From contig JAFAWL010000168.1 in assembly GCA_019241805.1 (NCBI GenBank), forward strand, positions 1 through 13,669: a stretch of 13,669 bases of DNA, written 5' to 3'. The stretch comes from Actinomycetota bacterium. Its GTDB lineage: Bacteria; Actinomycetota; Actinomycetes; Mycobacteriales; Jatrophihabitantaceae. Positions 7,051 to 12,766 of this stretch are shown here, in pieces. The number at the start of each line of letters is the position of its first letter. The first letter of the stretch is position 1. The notes beneath the pieces are model-generated. The model worked only from the letters and a program-made list of their open reading frames with translations, was not told the origin of the DNA and ran no database searches. A program made the position numbers and the translations under genes.

Positions 7051-7099
7051 TCGTTGGTCACGCCTCCGGCGTGACGGCGTCGTTGGTCACGCCTCCGGC
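7051..7099. repeat. 20-bp direct repeat across the pspA 3' end
   Basis: TCGTTGGTCACGCCTCCGGC occurs exactly twice, at 7051-7070 and 7080-7099, offset by 29 bases. Because 29 is not a multiple of three, the two copies are read in different frames of pspA. The inner copy (7080-7099) encodes AGGVTN, while the outer copy contributes PEA and then the TGA stop. This looks like a short duplication that set the present C-terminus. Confidence 0.85.
7057..7075 (-). terminator. Hairpin over the pspA stop codon
   Basis: GTCACGCC and GGCGTGAC form a perfect 8-bp stem with a 3-base loop covering the last pspA codons and the TGA. No T-tract follows, so it is a possible 3' stability element or weak terminator rather than a classical one. 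Confidence 0.4.
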
Positions 7100-7912
7100 A
7101 GCCGGGGCGGCCGCATCGGGCGAGCCGGCTGCACCGATGGCGGGCTGGGCCTCCGCGCCGCCGCCGACCGCCGCCTGCGACTTCTCGGCGCTCAGCGACG
7201 CCCGGATCTCCTGCAACCTCGCGGAACCCTCGAGGTTGATCGTGGCCCGCCTCACCTCGAGCATCCGGCCGCCCATCGTGTTCGATGCCAGGTCCGCCTG
7301 CCCCAGGGCCGTCGCGTACCGCTGCTCGATCTTGTCGCGAACCTCCTCTAGCGAGGGGGTGTTGCGCGGCGCGGCCATCTCGCTCATTTGTTGAAGCGAC
7401 GCGGACACGGTTTCCTGCATCTTGGCCTGCTCCAGCTGGCTTAGCAGTTTCGTCCGCTCAGCCAGCTTCTCCTGGAGCAGCATCGAGTTGTTCTGCACCG
7501 CTTCGCGAGCCTGCTGCGCCGCGGCGAGGGACTGGTCGTGCAGATTCTTCAAGTCCTGCACGGACTGCTCGGCGCTGACCAGCTGATTGGCCAGGGCCTG
7601 AGCCGTTTGCTCGAAATCGGTTGCCTTCGCCTCGTCACCCTCGGCCCGTGACTTGTCGGCCAACACGAGCGCCTGCCGCGCCTGGGCCGTGAGCGTCTCG
7701 ACCTGACCGAGCTGGCGGTCGAGCTTCATCTCCAGCTGCCGCTGGTTGCCGATGACGTTGGCCGCCTGCCGCACGAGCTGTTCGTGCTGCTGCTGAGCGT
7801 CTTGGATGGCCTGCTGGATCTGGATCTTCGGATCGGCCTTTTCGTCCAGCTTCGCGTTCGACCAGGCAGTCATGTACTTCCACGCGCGAACGATCGGGTT
7901 CGGCTTGGCCAT
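7058..7912 (-). CDS. pspA: PspA/IM30 family envelope-stress protein
   Basis: PspA is a peripheral inner-membrane protein of the ESCRT-III-like superfamily that supports damaged membranes. In mycobacteria it also binds and restrains the activator ClgR. The 284-residue product begins MAKPNPIVRAWKYMTAW and is almost entirely predicted coiled coil. It contains the strongly conserved segments DPKIQIQQAIQDAQ, NVIGNQRQLEMKLDRQL, ERTKLLSQLEQAKMQE and NTPSLEEVRDKIEQRY. The ATG at 7912 is chosen because an AGGAGG lies 7 bases upstream; the frame extends 15 codons further but without family support. The C-terminal 40 residues are an Ala/Gly-rich tail that ends inside a 20-bp out-of-frame direct repeat. 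It is the last gene of the minus-strand group. The membrane partner gene that follows pspA in M. tuberculosis is absent; nei lies there instead. Confidence 0.95.
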   Translation of the reverse strand: MAKPNPIVRAWKYMTAWSNAKLDEKADPKIQIQQAIQDAQQQHEQLVRQAANVIGNQRQLEMKLDRQLGQVETLTAQARQALVLADKSRAEGDEAKATDFEQTAQALANQLVSAEQSVQDLKNLHDQSLAAAQQAREAVQNNSMLLQEKLAERTKLLSQLEQAKMQETVSASLQQMSEMAAPRNTPSLEEVRDKIEQRYATALGQADLASNTMGGRMLEVRRATINLEGSARLQEIRASLSAEKSQAAVGGGAEAQPAIGAAGSPDAAAPAAGGVTNDAVTPEA

Positions 7913-8037
7913 GGTGCGTCCTCCTGTCAGCCCGGTGGGCCGGCGTCCGGCATCCATCGTGTCACGCCGAGCAGATGACCGCCGCTGACCGGTCCCGGCG
8001 CCGCCGCGCGATCAACAGGAATCCATCGGTAGGCCGC
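7913..8037 (-). promoter_or_regulatory. pspA upstream region with ribosome binding site
   Basis: This 125-base gap between the TetR gene and pspA holds an excellent AGGAGG at 7920-7925. It also holds an inverted repeat GCCGG-CGT-CCGGC at 7939-7951 that would fold in the 5' leader or bind a regulator. I do not see a convincing -35/-10 pair or a ClgR box of the CGCY-N3-RGCG type. The gap is long enough for a separate pspA promoter, but none can be named. Confidence 0.5.
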
Positions 8038-8050
8038 TCAGGCTGAGCGG
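8034..8050 (-). terminator. Hairpin over the TetR gene stop codon
   Basis: CCGCTCA and TGAGCGG (7-bp arms, 3-base loop) overlap the TGA of the TetR gene. It has no T-tract. It resembles the hairpin placed over the pspA stop and might limit read-through from the regulator into pspA. Confidence 0.35.
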
Positions 8051-8697
8051 GCATCGGCCGTAGCCGTACAGGGTGGCAGGCCGGCGAGCAGGATCCCAAC
8101 GTCCTCTGCCACCGCTCGCGGATCAGCGGGCGTCAACAGGAACGACGCGAGCCAGCGCAGCACGATGCGCTCGCCGCCCAACCCAGCACCGGCCAGGTTC
8201 TCGCGTACCGCCACCAGCGCGCTGCGCCAGGCCGCTGTCCGAAGTTCGACGCGAGCGACCGCGCTCAAGGTGGCGGGCTCGACGCGGGCCAGCGCACGCA
8301 CCAACGGATGCTGGGCGATCGCGACGGCCGCTCCGGTCAGCGCCTCCTCCGGCGATTGTCCGGCGAATTCGGCGACGAATCGTTCGACCTCGTGGTCGAG
8401 CAGGGCTCCGAGAACGGCGTCACGAGTTCGGAAGTGGTTGTACAGCGTCGCCTTTGCGACACCCGCGCAGGCCGCCACCTGCGACATGGAGATCTTGGTT
8501 CCGTTCGCCTCGACCGCCCGGGCCGCGCCCGCCATCAGCGCATCGCGGGTACGACTCATCGCATTGCCGGCCCGCGATCGCGTGCCGCCGACGCGCACCG
8601 GCGCGGCCGACGCGGCGAGCGGTACCGGAGCGGTCCCACGGAACAGGGTGTCGAACAACGGATCGGCCGAACGGCCGCCGGGCACGGTCTCTGCCAT
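8038..8697 (-). CDS. TetR-family transcriptional regulator
   Basis: This is a predicted one-component DNA-binding repressor of 219 residues. The TetR helix-turn-helix lies at about 55-100. Its recognition part ISMSQVAACAGVAKATLYNH (69-88) is followed by FRTRDAVLGALL, the usual TetR pattern. The C-terminal half is helical and divergent, so the ligand is unknown. The N-terminus before the HTH is unusually long (about 45 residues, with ADPLFDTLF and a Pro/Ala-rich stretch). The ATG at 8697 is used; an internal ATG at 8559 would give a more typical 173-residue protein, and neither start has a strong ribosome binding site. The gene is 64 bases after clgR and 125 before pspA, in the same direction. 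Control of pspA, of clgR, or of itself is therefore plausible but not shown. Confidence 0.85.
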   Translation of the reverse strand: MAETVPGGRSADPLFDTLFRGTAPVPLAASAAPVRVGGTRSRAGNAMSRTRDALMAGAARAVEANGTKISMSQVAACAGVAKATLYNHFRTRDAVLGALLDHEVERFVAEFAGQSPEEALTGAAVAIAQHPLVRALARVEPATLSAVARVELRTAAWRSALVAVRENLAGAGLGGERIVLRWLASFLLTPADPRAVAEDVGILLAGLPPCTATADARSA

Positions 8698-8761
8698 GCA
8701 TCCGGACGCTACCGGCCGGACCGGGGCCGACCGGGACGACGCGCGGGAGGCGACTGCAGTC

Positions 8762-9112
8762 TCAGGCGGCAACCGTCGGCAGCGTCCGCACCTGAACCCC
8801 GCCCTCGACAGGTGGCGCGGCGGGCGTCATCCGGGCGTGCGTGCTGCCCGTCGCCGACAAACCACGGCGAGACAGGCGCTCTTCGCGGTACAACGTGTCG
8901 GAAACCTCGCGGAACAGCTCGGACAGCTCGACGTCCAACGCACAGCAGATAGCCGCAAGCAACTCCGAGGACGGCTCCTTCTGTCCCCTTTCGACCTCGG
9001 ACAGATAACCCAGGCTGACGCGAGCGGTCGCGGAGACCTCGCGCAGGGTGCGCCGCTGCCGCAACCGAAGGGCGCGCAGGGTCTCGCCGACTACTTGACG
9101 GAGCACGGCCAT
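8762..9112 (-). CDS. clgR: ClgR, XRE-type activator of clp protease and stress genes
   Basis: ClgR is the actinobacterial activator of clpP/clpC protease genes and, in mycobacteria, of its own operon with pspA during envelope stress. The 116-residue product carries a Cro/CI helix-turn-helix at about 20-64. It has the near-invariant segments RTLREVSATARVSLGYLSEV and ERGQKEPSSELLAAIC, then a short linker and a tail ending VRTLPTVAA. The Ala-Ala end resembles the C-terminal degrons by which ClpP-family proteases remove ClgR/PopR proteins, which would close a feedback loop; this is an inference. The ATG at 9112 has a GGGAGG 6 bases upstream; the longer frame to 9157 lacks family support. The gene follows cinA after 121 bases and precedes the TetR gene and pspA. 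Confidence 0.94.
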   Translation of the reverse strand: MAVLRQVVGETLRALRLRQRRTLREVSATARVSLGYLSEVERGQKEPSSELLAAICCALDVELSELFREVSDTLYREERLSRRGLSATGSTHARMTPAAPPVEGGVQVRTLPTVAA

Positions 9113-9233
9113 GGCGGACCTCCCTCTGCTGCGCTTCTCGCGGATCCCGAGCGACACAACGGTGGTTCGGCTGGTGGGACGACCACGATACCCGTCGGGC
9201 CGATGTGCGTCCCGCCCATTGATGTGTGTCTGC
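9113..9233 (-). promoter_or_regulatory. clgR upstream region with ribosome binding site
   Basis: The 121 bases between cinA and clgR are enough for a clgR promoter. The GGGAGG at 9119-9124 is a strong ribosome binding site. TATCGT at 9185-9190 (minus strand) could be a -10 element, but no matching -35 was found. I saw no clear extracytoplasmic-sigma (GGAAC...CGTT) pair at the right spacing and no ClgR box. Confidence 0.4.
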
Positions 9234-9737
9234 TCACGGCAAACGTAACGCTGTAATCAACCGTCCGCATTCCCGATTTAACAGCGCCACGGCCCCCTCG
9301 ACCGCCGCTTCTCGGATCTCGTCCCGGTCGCCGGTGAACGCACGCTCGGCGACGGTCGATTCTTCAGGGCCCGCGACGGCCACGAACACGGTGCCCACCG
9401 GCTGGCCGCCTTGCGGATCTGGTCCGGCAACGCCGGTGACGCCCAGACCGAACGTCGCGCCAAGCCGTTGCCGCACTCCCCGGGCCAACTCCAGCGCGAC
9501 GTCCGGGTCGACCGGGCCACGCTCGCCCAGGAGCTCGGGCCGGACGCCGGCCAATGTCGCCTTCAGCTCGGTGGCGTAGACGACCAGGCCACCGCGGACA
9601 GTGCTACTAGCACCCGGTGTCCGGGTCAGGGTGGCGCAGAGCAGCCCTCCGGTGAGCGATTCCGCGACCGCGACGGTCGCCGATAGTTGGCGCAGTTGAT
9701 CGTGCAGCCGGCTCAGCTCGGCCGGGGCGACGGTCAC
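9234..9737 (-). CDS. cinA: CinA C-terminal domain protein, predicted NMN amidohydrolase
   Basis: This is a stand-alone CinA carboxy-terminal domain of 167 residues (PncC-like), the form that deamidates nicotinamide mononucleotide in pyridine nucleotide salvage. The signature AESLTGGLL (25-33, with Ser27) is followed by TPGASSTVRGGLVVYATELK (40-59), then LGVTGVAGPDP (98-108) and QPVGTVFVAV (112-121), all conserved in the family. The N-terminal molybdopterin-binding-like half found in full CinA is absent; no remnant precedes the start. The GTG at 9737 overlaps the pgsA stop in GTGA, implying coupled translation. The pgsA-cinA adjacency is common in bacteria although the proteins have no known shared pathway. 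The biochemical role is inferred from the family. Confidence 0.92.
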   Translation of the reverse strand: MTVAPAELSRLHDQLRQLSATVAVAESLTGGLLCATLTRTPGASSTVRGGLVVYATELKATLAGVRPELLGERGPVDPDVALELARGVRQRLGATFGLGVTGVAGPDPQGGQPVGTVFVAVAGPEESTVAERAFTGDRDEIREAAVEGAVALLNRECGRLITALRLP

Positions 9738-10345
9738 GCGATGGCACGGTCGGATCGGCGTAGCCGCACCGCCCGAATCACGTAGTCGACCCCCGTCACC
9801 AAGGTCAGCACAACCGCCGCCAGCATGATCACCACCGCGATGTCGTGCAGCCAGCCGGCCAGCGGCAGGACGTAGAGGCCAATCGCGATCGACTGCAGCA
9901 GCGTCTTCACTTTGCCGCCCCGACTGGCCGCGATGACGCCGTGCCGTATCACCCAGAACCGCAGCATCGTCACGCCGACCTCGCGCACCACGATGACGAC
10001 GGTGACCCACCACCACAGGCGACCCATGGCCGACAGGCCGATCAGCGCGGTGGAGATGAGGGCCTTGTCGGCGATCGGATCGGCAAGCTTGCCGAATTCG
10101 GTCACCTGACCCCGCTTGCGCGCGAGCTCGCCGTCCAGACGATCCGTCATCGACGCAACGGCGAAGGTGACGCAGGCCCAGATACGCCAGGCCGTGTCGT
10201 CACCGTCGGCGTGCACGAGCAGCACCGCGAAGACCGGTACGAGTACCAGCCGCAACACGGTGAGCCCGTTGGGCAGATTCCACGCCGACGCCGAAGCGGC
10301 CGTGTCGGAGATGGAATCGGTCGGTGTCGACCGGGCGGTCACCAT
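9734..10345 (-). CDS. pgsA: CDP-diacylglycerol-glycerol-3-phosphate phosphatidyltransferase
   Basis: PgsA makes phosphatidylglycerol phosphate from CDP-diacylglycerol and glycerol-3-phosphate in the membrane, the committed step to phosphatidylglycerol and cardiolipin. The 203-residue protein has the full CDP-alcohol phosphotransferase signature D-x2-D-G-x2-A-R-x8-G-x3-D-x3-D with D68, D71, D89 and D93. Family features WNLPNGLTVLRLVLVP (22-37) and several hydrophobic membrane helices (about 30-45, 54-67, 97-122, 152-163, 168-188) are visible. The first 20 residues are polar. The ATG at 10345 overlaps the rimO end in ATGGTGA (7 bases shared), and the gene end overlaps cinA by 4, so rimO-pgsA-cinA form a coupled operon. 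A related CDP-alcohol transferase specificity cannot be fully excluded, but context favours PgsA. Confidence 0.93.
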   Translation of the reverse strand: MVTARSTPTDSISDTAASASAWNLPNGLTVLRLVLVPVFAVLLVHADGDDTAWRIWACVTFAVASMTDRLDGELARKRGQVTEFGKLADPIADKALISTALIGLSAMGRLWWWVTVVIVVREVGVTMLRFWVIRHGVIAASRGGKVKTLLQSIAIGLYVLPLAGWLHDIAVVIMLAAVVLTLVTGVDYVIRAVRLRRSDRAIA

Positions 10346-11745
10346 GAGGTTCCGATCGCTTCGGCCACCAGATCGACGCCGTCTGTGTCAATTACGACGG
10401 CCTCGACGAACGCGCCGGGGCGCGCGAACCGAACGCCGGACAGGACAGTCGTCCCGTCGACGTCCGGACCCTGATGGGCAGCCCGACCGACGATCTCGGC
10501 GTCAGGCGCGTCATCGACGAGCACCGCGACCTTCTCCCCGACTCGTTCTTCGGCCCGCTGGCTGACCAATTCGTCGGCCAGTGCGCTGACCACCTCGAGG
10601 CGACGCGCGATCTCCTCGGGCGGCAGTTTGTCAGGGAATTCGGCCGCCGGCGTGCCGTCCTCATCGGAGTACCCGAAGACCCCGATGGCATCGAGCCGGG
10701 CCTGCGACAGGAAGGCCAGCAACTCATCCAGATCGGCTTCGGTCTCACCCGGGAAACCGACGATGACATTGCTGCGAGCGCCTGCGCTGGGCGCCATCTC
10801 CCGAGCCCGTCCGAGCAGATCGAGGAAGGCGGCCCGGGAGCCGAAGCGGCGCATCCGGCGTAACACGGCCGGGCTCGCGTGTTGGAAGGACAGGTCGTAG
10901 TAAGCGGCGACCCCGGGAGTGGTGGCGATCGCCTCGAGCAAGCCGGGACGAAGCTCGGCCGGCTGGAGATACGAGACGCGCACCCGCTCGATGCCTTCGA
11001 TCGCAGCGAGTTGGGGCAGCAGGCGTTCGAGGCTACGCAGATCACCGAGATCCTTGCCGTAGGAGGTCGAATTCTCGCTGACCAGCACCAGCTCACGCAC
11101 GCCGGTGCTGGCAAGCCAACGGGCTTCAGCCAGCACGTCCGAGGGGTCTCGCGAGACGAACGAGCCCCGGAAGGACGGGATCGCACAGAACGTGCAGCGG
11201 CGATCGCATCCGGATGCGAGCTTCAGGTAGGCGGTGGCGCCGCCGGAAAGACGCCGACGGGCCCGTCGGCCCGGTAACCAGGCATGACCGGGGACGGCGA
11301 CGTCCGCGACGGTGACGCGCCGCGCGATCGGGGCCAGCGGCAGCAGCGTGCGGCGGTCGACCGGCGCGTGCGGGTCGATCACCCGGCCGGCGAGTACGTC
11401 GTCGAGCCGATCAGCGATGGATCCGTAACTTTCGAAGCCGAGGACGGCGTCGGCCTCGGGCAGCGCATCGGCCAGCTCTCGCCCGTACCGTTCGGCCAGG
11501 CAGCCGACGGCGACGACCTTGCGGCCGGTGTCGGTGGCGGCGAGCACGGTGTCGATCGAGTCCTTCTTGGCCGACTCGACGAAACCGCAGGTGTTGATCA
11601 CGACGACGTCCGCGTCAGCACCGTCGACGAGCGTCCAACCACCGTCCTCGAGCCGCGCCGCGAGCTCTTCTGAGTCGACCTCGTTACGGGCGCACCCGAG
11701 CGTCACCAGAGCGACGGAACGCGACGCGGACGCGGGATCGGGCAC
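10339..11745 (-). CDS. rimO: RimO, ribosomal protein S12 methylthiotransferase
   Basis: RimO is a radical-SAM enzyme that adds a methylthio group to a conserved aspartate of ribosomal protein S12. The N-terminal domain has VALVTLGCARNEVDSE with the cluster cysteines C18, C53 (NTCGF) and C82 (GCLAERYG). The radical-SAM triad is C180, C184 and C187 in GCDRRCTFCAIP, followed by SFRGSFVSR, which favours RimO over MiaB. FGYSDEDGTPAAEFPDKLP and a C-terminal TRAM-like segment complete a normal 468-residue protein. The GTG at 11745 is chosen because the conserved domain begins about 10 residues later. The open frame runs 100 codons further upstream, but that stretch lies across the divergent argA gene. 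No strong ribosome binding site is seen. It heads the rimO-pgsA-cinA unit. Confidence 0.94.
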   Translation of the reverse strand: MPDPASASRSVALVTLGCARNEVDSEELAARLEDGGWTLVDGADADVVVINTCGFVESAKKDSIDTVLAATDTGRKVVAVGCLAERYGRELADALPEADAVLGFESYGSIADRLDDVLAGRVIDPHAPVDRRTLLPLAPIARRVTVADVAVPGHAWLPGRRARRRLSGGATAYLKLASGCDRRCTFCAIPSFRGSFVSRDPSDVLAEARWLASTGVRELVLVSENSTSYGKDLGDLRSLERLLPQLAAIEGIERVRVSYLQPAELRPGLLEAIATTPGVAAYYDLSFQHASPAVLRRMRRFGSRAAFLDLLGRAREMAPSAGARSNVIVGFPGETEADLDELLAFLSQARLDAIGVFGYSDEDGTPAAEFPDKLPPEEIARRLEVVSALADELVSQRAEERVGEKVAVLVDDAPDAEIVGRAAHQGPDVDGTTVLSGVRFARPGAFVEAVVIDTDGVDLVAEAIGTSW

Positions 11746-11862
11746 CTTCGAAGGGTACCCGCGTAGCTCGTACGTGCCCTGCGTGTACGGCCGAGACAGC
11801 TGTGCCGGGTCAACGGCACTGCTAGGTGACCGGCGTCCGCGGTGTCGATAGCGTGATCGATC
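11746..11862. promoter_or_regulatory. Divergent rimO/argA control region
   Basis: These 117 bases separate the two diverging genes. For argA (plus strand), GTGACC (11826-11831), a 17-base spacer and TAGCGT (11849-11854) form a reasonable promoter. Transcription would start near 11861, so the mRNA would be leaderless or nearly so, which fits the lack of a ribosome binding site before the GTG at 11863. For rimO (minus strand), TTGACC at 11807-11812 could be a -35 element, but no well-spaced -10 is visible. The palindrome GGGTACCC at 11753-11760 lies just before rimO. Confidence 0.5.
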
Positions 11863-12390
11863 GTGAACCCGGTGGTCAGACGAGCCCGCACGGCCGACGT
11901 GCCCGCCGTAAAGGCGCTCGTCGACGTCTACGCCGGTTCGGGCCGCAAGCTTTTGGCCAAAGAGCTGGTTTCGCTGTACGAGGACGTGCAGGATTTTCGG
12001 GTGGCCGAACTCGACGGCGAGTTGGTCGGCTGCGGTGCCTTGCACGTGCTGTGGGCCGACCTCGGCGAGATCCGCACCCTGGCCGTCCGTCCGGACCTCG
12101 TCGGTCAGCGGATCGGCGCGGCCCTACTGCACAGCCTGGTCGACACCGCCCGTGAACTCGGCCTGTCGCGTTTGTTCGCGCTCACCTTCCATACCGGCTT
12201 CTTCTCGCGCTACGGCTTCCGCGAGATCGAGGGGACGCCGGTAGATCCGGACACCTACGACGCCCTACGGCGCTCCTACGATCCGGGCGTCGCCGAGTTC
12301 CTCGGGCTGGAGTACGTCAAACCCAACACCCTGGGCAACACCCGCATGTTGCTCCAGCTGGATGACGGGTCACCCTCAAATCACATCTGA
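11863..12390 (+). CDS. argA: N-acetylglutamate synthase, single-domain GNAT type
   Basis: This enzyme acetylates glutamate with acetyl-CoA, the first step of arginine synthesis. The 175-residue protein is a lone GNAT domain without the amino-acid kinase part of E. coli ArgA, which is the actinobacterial form (as M. tuberculosis Rv2747). Conserved blocks are VVRRARTADVPAVKALVD (4-21), LVSLYEDVQDF (35-45), CGALHVLWADLGEIRTLAV (57-75), the acetyl-CoA loop VGQRIGAALL (80-89), FFSRYGFREIEGTPV (113-127) and the ending YVKPNTLGNTRMLLQL. The GTG at 11863 matches the family start and appears to be near the 5' end of the mRNA. It diverges from rimO and sits beside ftsK at the place known from mycobacteria. 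An alternative acetyl acceptor is possible but less likely. Confidence 0.92.
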   Translation: MNPVVRRARTADVPAVKALVDVYAGSGRKLLAKELVSLYEDVQDFRVAELDGELVGCGALHVLWADLGEIRTLAVRPDLVGQRIGAALLHSLVDTARELGLSRLFALTFHTGFFSRYGFREIEGTPVDPDTYDALRRSYDPGVAEFLGLEYVKPNTLGNTRMLLQLDDGSPSNHI

Positions 12391-12490
12391 CCCACTGGTC
12401 TCTTTAATTACGCCACGCCACACCGCGCGCCTGCCGGGGGACGGGCGCTCCAGACGCTAGCTTCGCTACGGAACCTGGGGGTGAGAAGGA
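12391..12490 (+). promoter_or_regulatory. Leader of the 50-residue gene with Shine-Dalgarno
   Basis: GGGGGTGA at 12477-12484 lies 6 bases before the ATG at 12491 and is close to the ideal GGAGGTGA. TAGCTT at 12458-12463 could be a -10 element with a start near 12470, but no -35 is evident. The rest of the gap after argA (12391-12457) shows nothing else I can support. Confidence 0.4.
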
Positions 12491-12643
12491 ATGAGTGCAG
12501 CCAATCAGGTCGACACCTTCGTCGGCTGGTCTGGTCAAACCGCTCGTCTGGGCGAGGATTGGGCCGGAAAGCACCGTGGTGTCGGGCGGGCCCTGCTCAG
12601 TTTCCATCGCATGTTCTACAAGGCGCGGCACCGGCGGGGCTGA
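12491..12643 (+). CDS. Small basic protein of unknown function (50 aa)
   Basis: I do not recognise this gene. It starts MSAANQVDTFVGWSGQTARL and ends with a basic HRMFYKARHRRG tail; the net charge is positive, concentrated in the last 25 residues (several Arg, Lys and His). There is no signal peptide, membrane helix or cysteine. Support for it being real: a Shine-Dalgarno sequence at proper spacing, about 70% G/C at third codon positions, and a strong intrinsic terminator starting 20 bases after its TGA that would otherwise have no gene of its own. A highly basic C-terminus could bind nucleic acid or acidic partners, but nothing shows this. It lies between argA and ftsK and points towards ftsK. 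It may also be a leader or an RNA gene carrying a chance frame. Confidence 0.55.
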   Translation: MSAANQVDTFVGWSGQTARLGEDWAGKHRGVGRALLSFHRMFYKARHRRG

Positions 12644-12663
12644 CAACCGCGCACGACAGTAGA

Positions 12664-12711
12664 TCAGCGGACGGGTCGACGGGGGTCGATCCGTCCGCTG
12701 AGTCATTTTCT
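12664..12711 (+). terminator. Strong intrinsic terminator
   Basis: TCAGCGGACGGGTCGAC (12664-12680) pairs with GTCGATCCGTCCGCTGA (12685-12701) over 17 base pairs with a single G-U pair and a GGGG loop. It is followed by GTCATTTTCT. It would end the plus-strand transcript from the small gene or argA. The stem is symmetric, so it may also stop ftsK transcripts from the other side, though the tract on that side is not U-rich. Confidence 0.85.
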
Positions 12712-12766
12712 GGCAGTAAGGGCCCGGCTTAGCAAGGACTTGGCCAGTAGGTGACCGGCGGTTCGC

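Noticed and set aside
7010..7057. Intrinsic terminator with U-tract between nei and pspA
   Set aside because: Only a short GC hairpin without T-run is present, so I list it as a low-confidence candidate rather than a firm terminator.
8165..9256. 363-codon plus-strand open frame across the TetR and clgR genes
   Set aside because: It runs antisense to two genes with clear HTH motifs and reads as low-complexity composition-driven sequence.
11746..12045. 100-codon N-terminal extension of rimO
   Set aside because: The extension lies over the divergent argA gene and adds nothing resembling RimO. The conserved domain begins just after the GTG at 11745.
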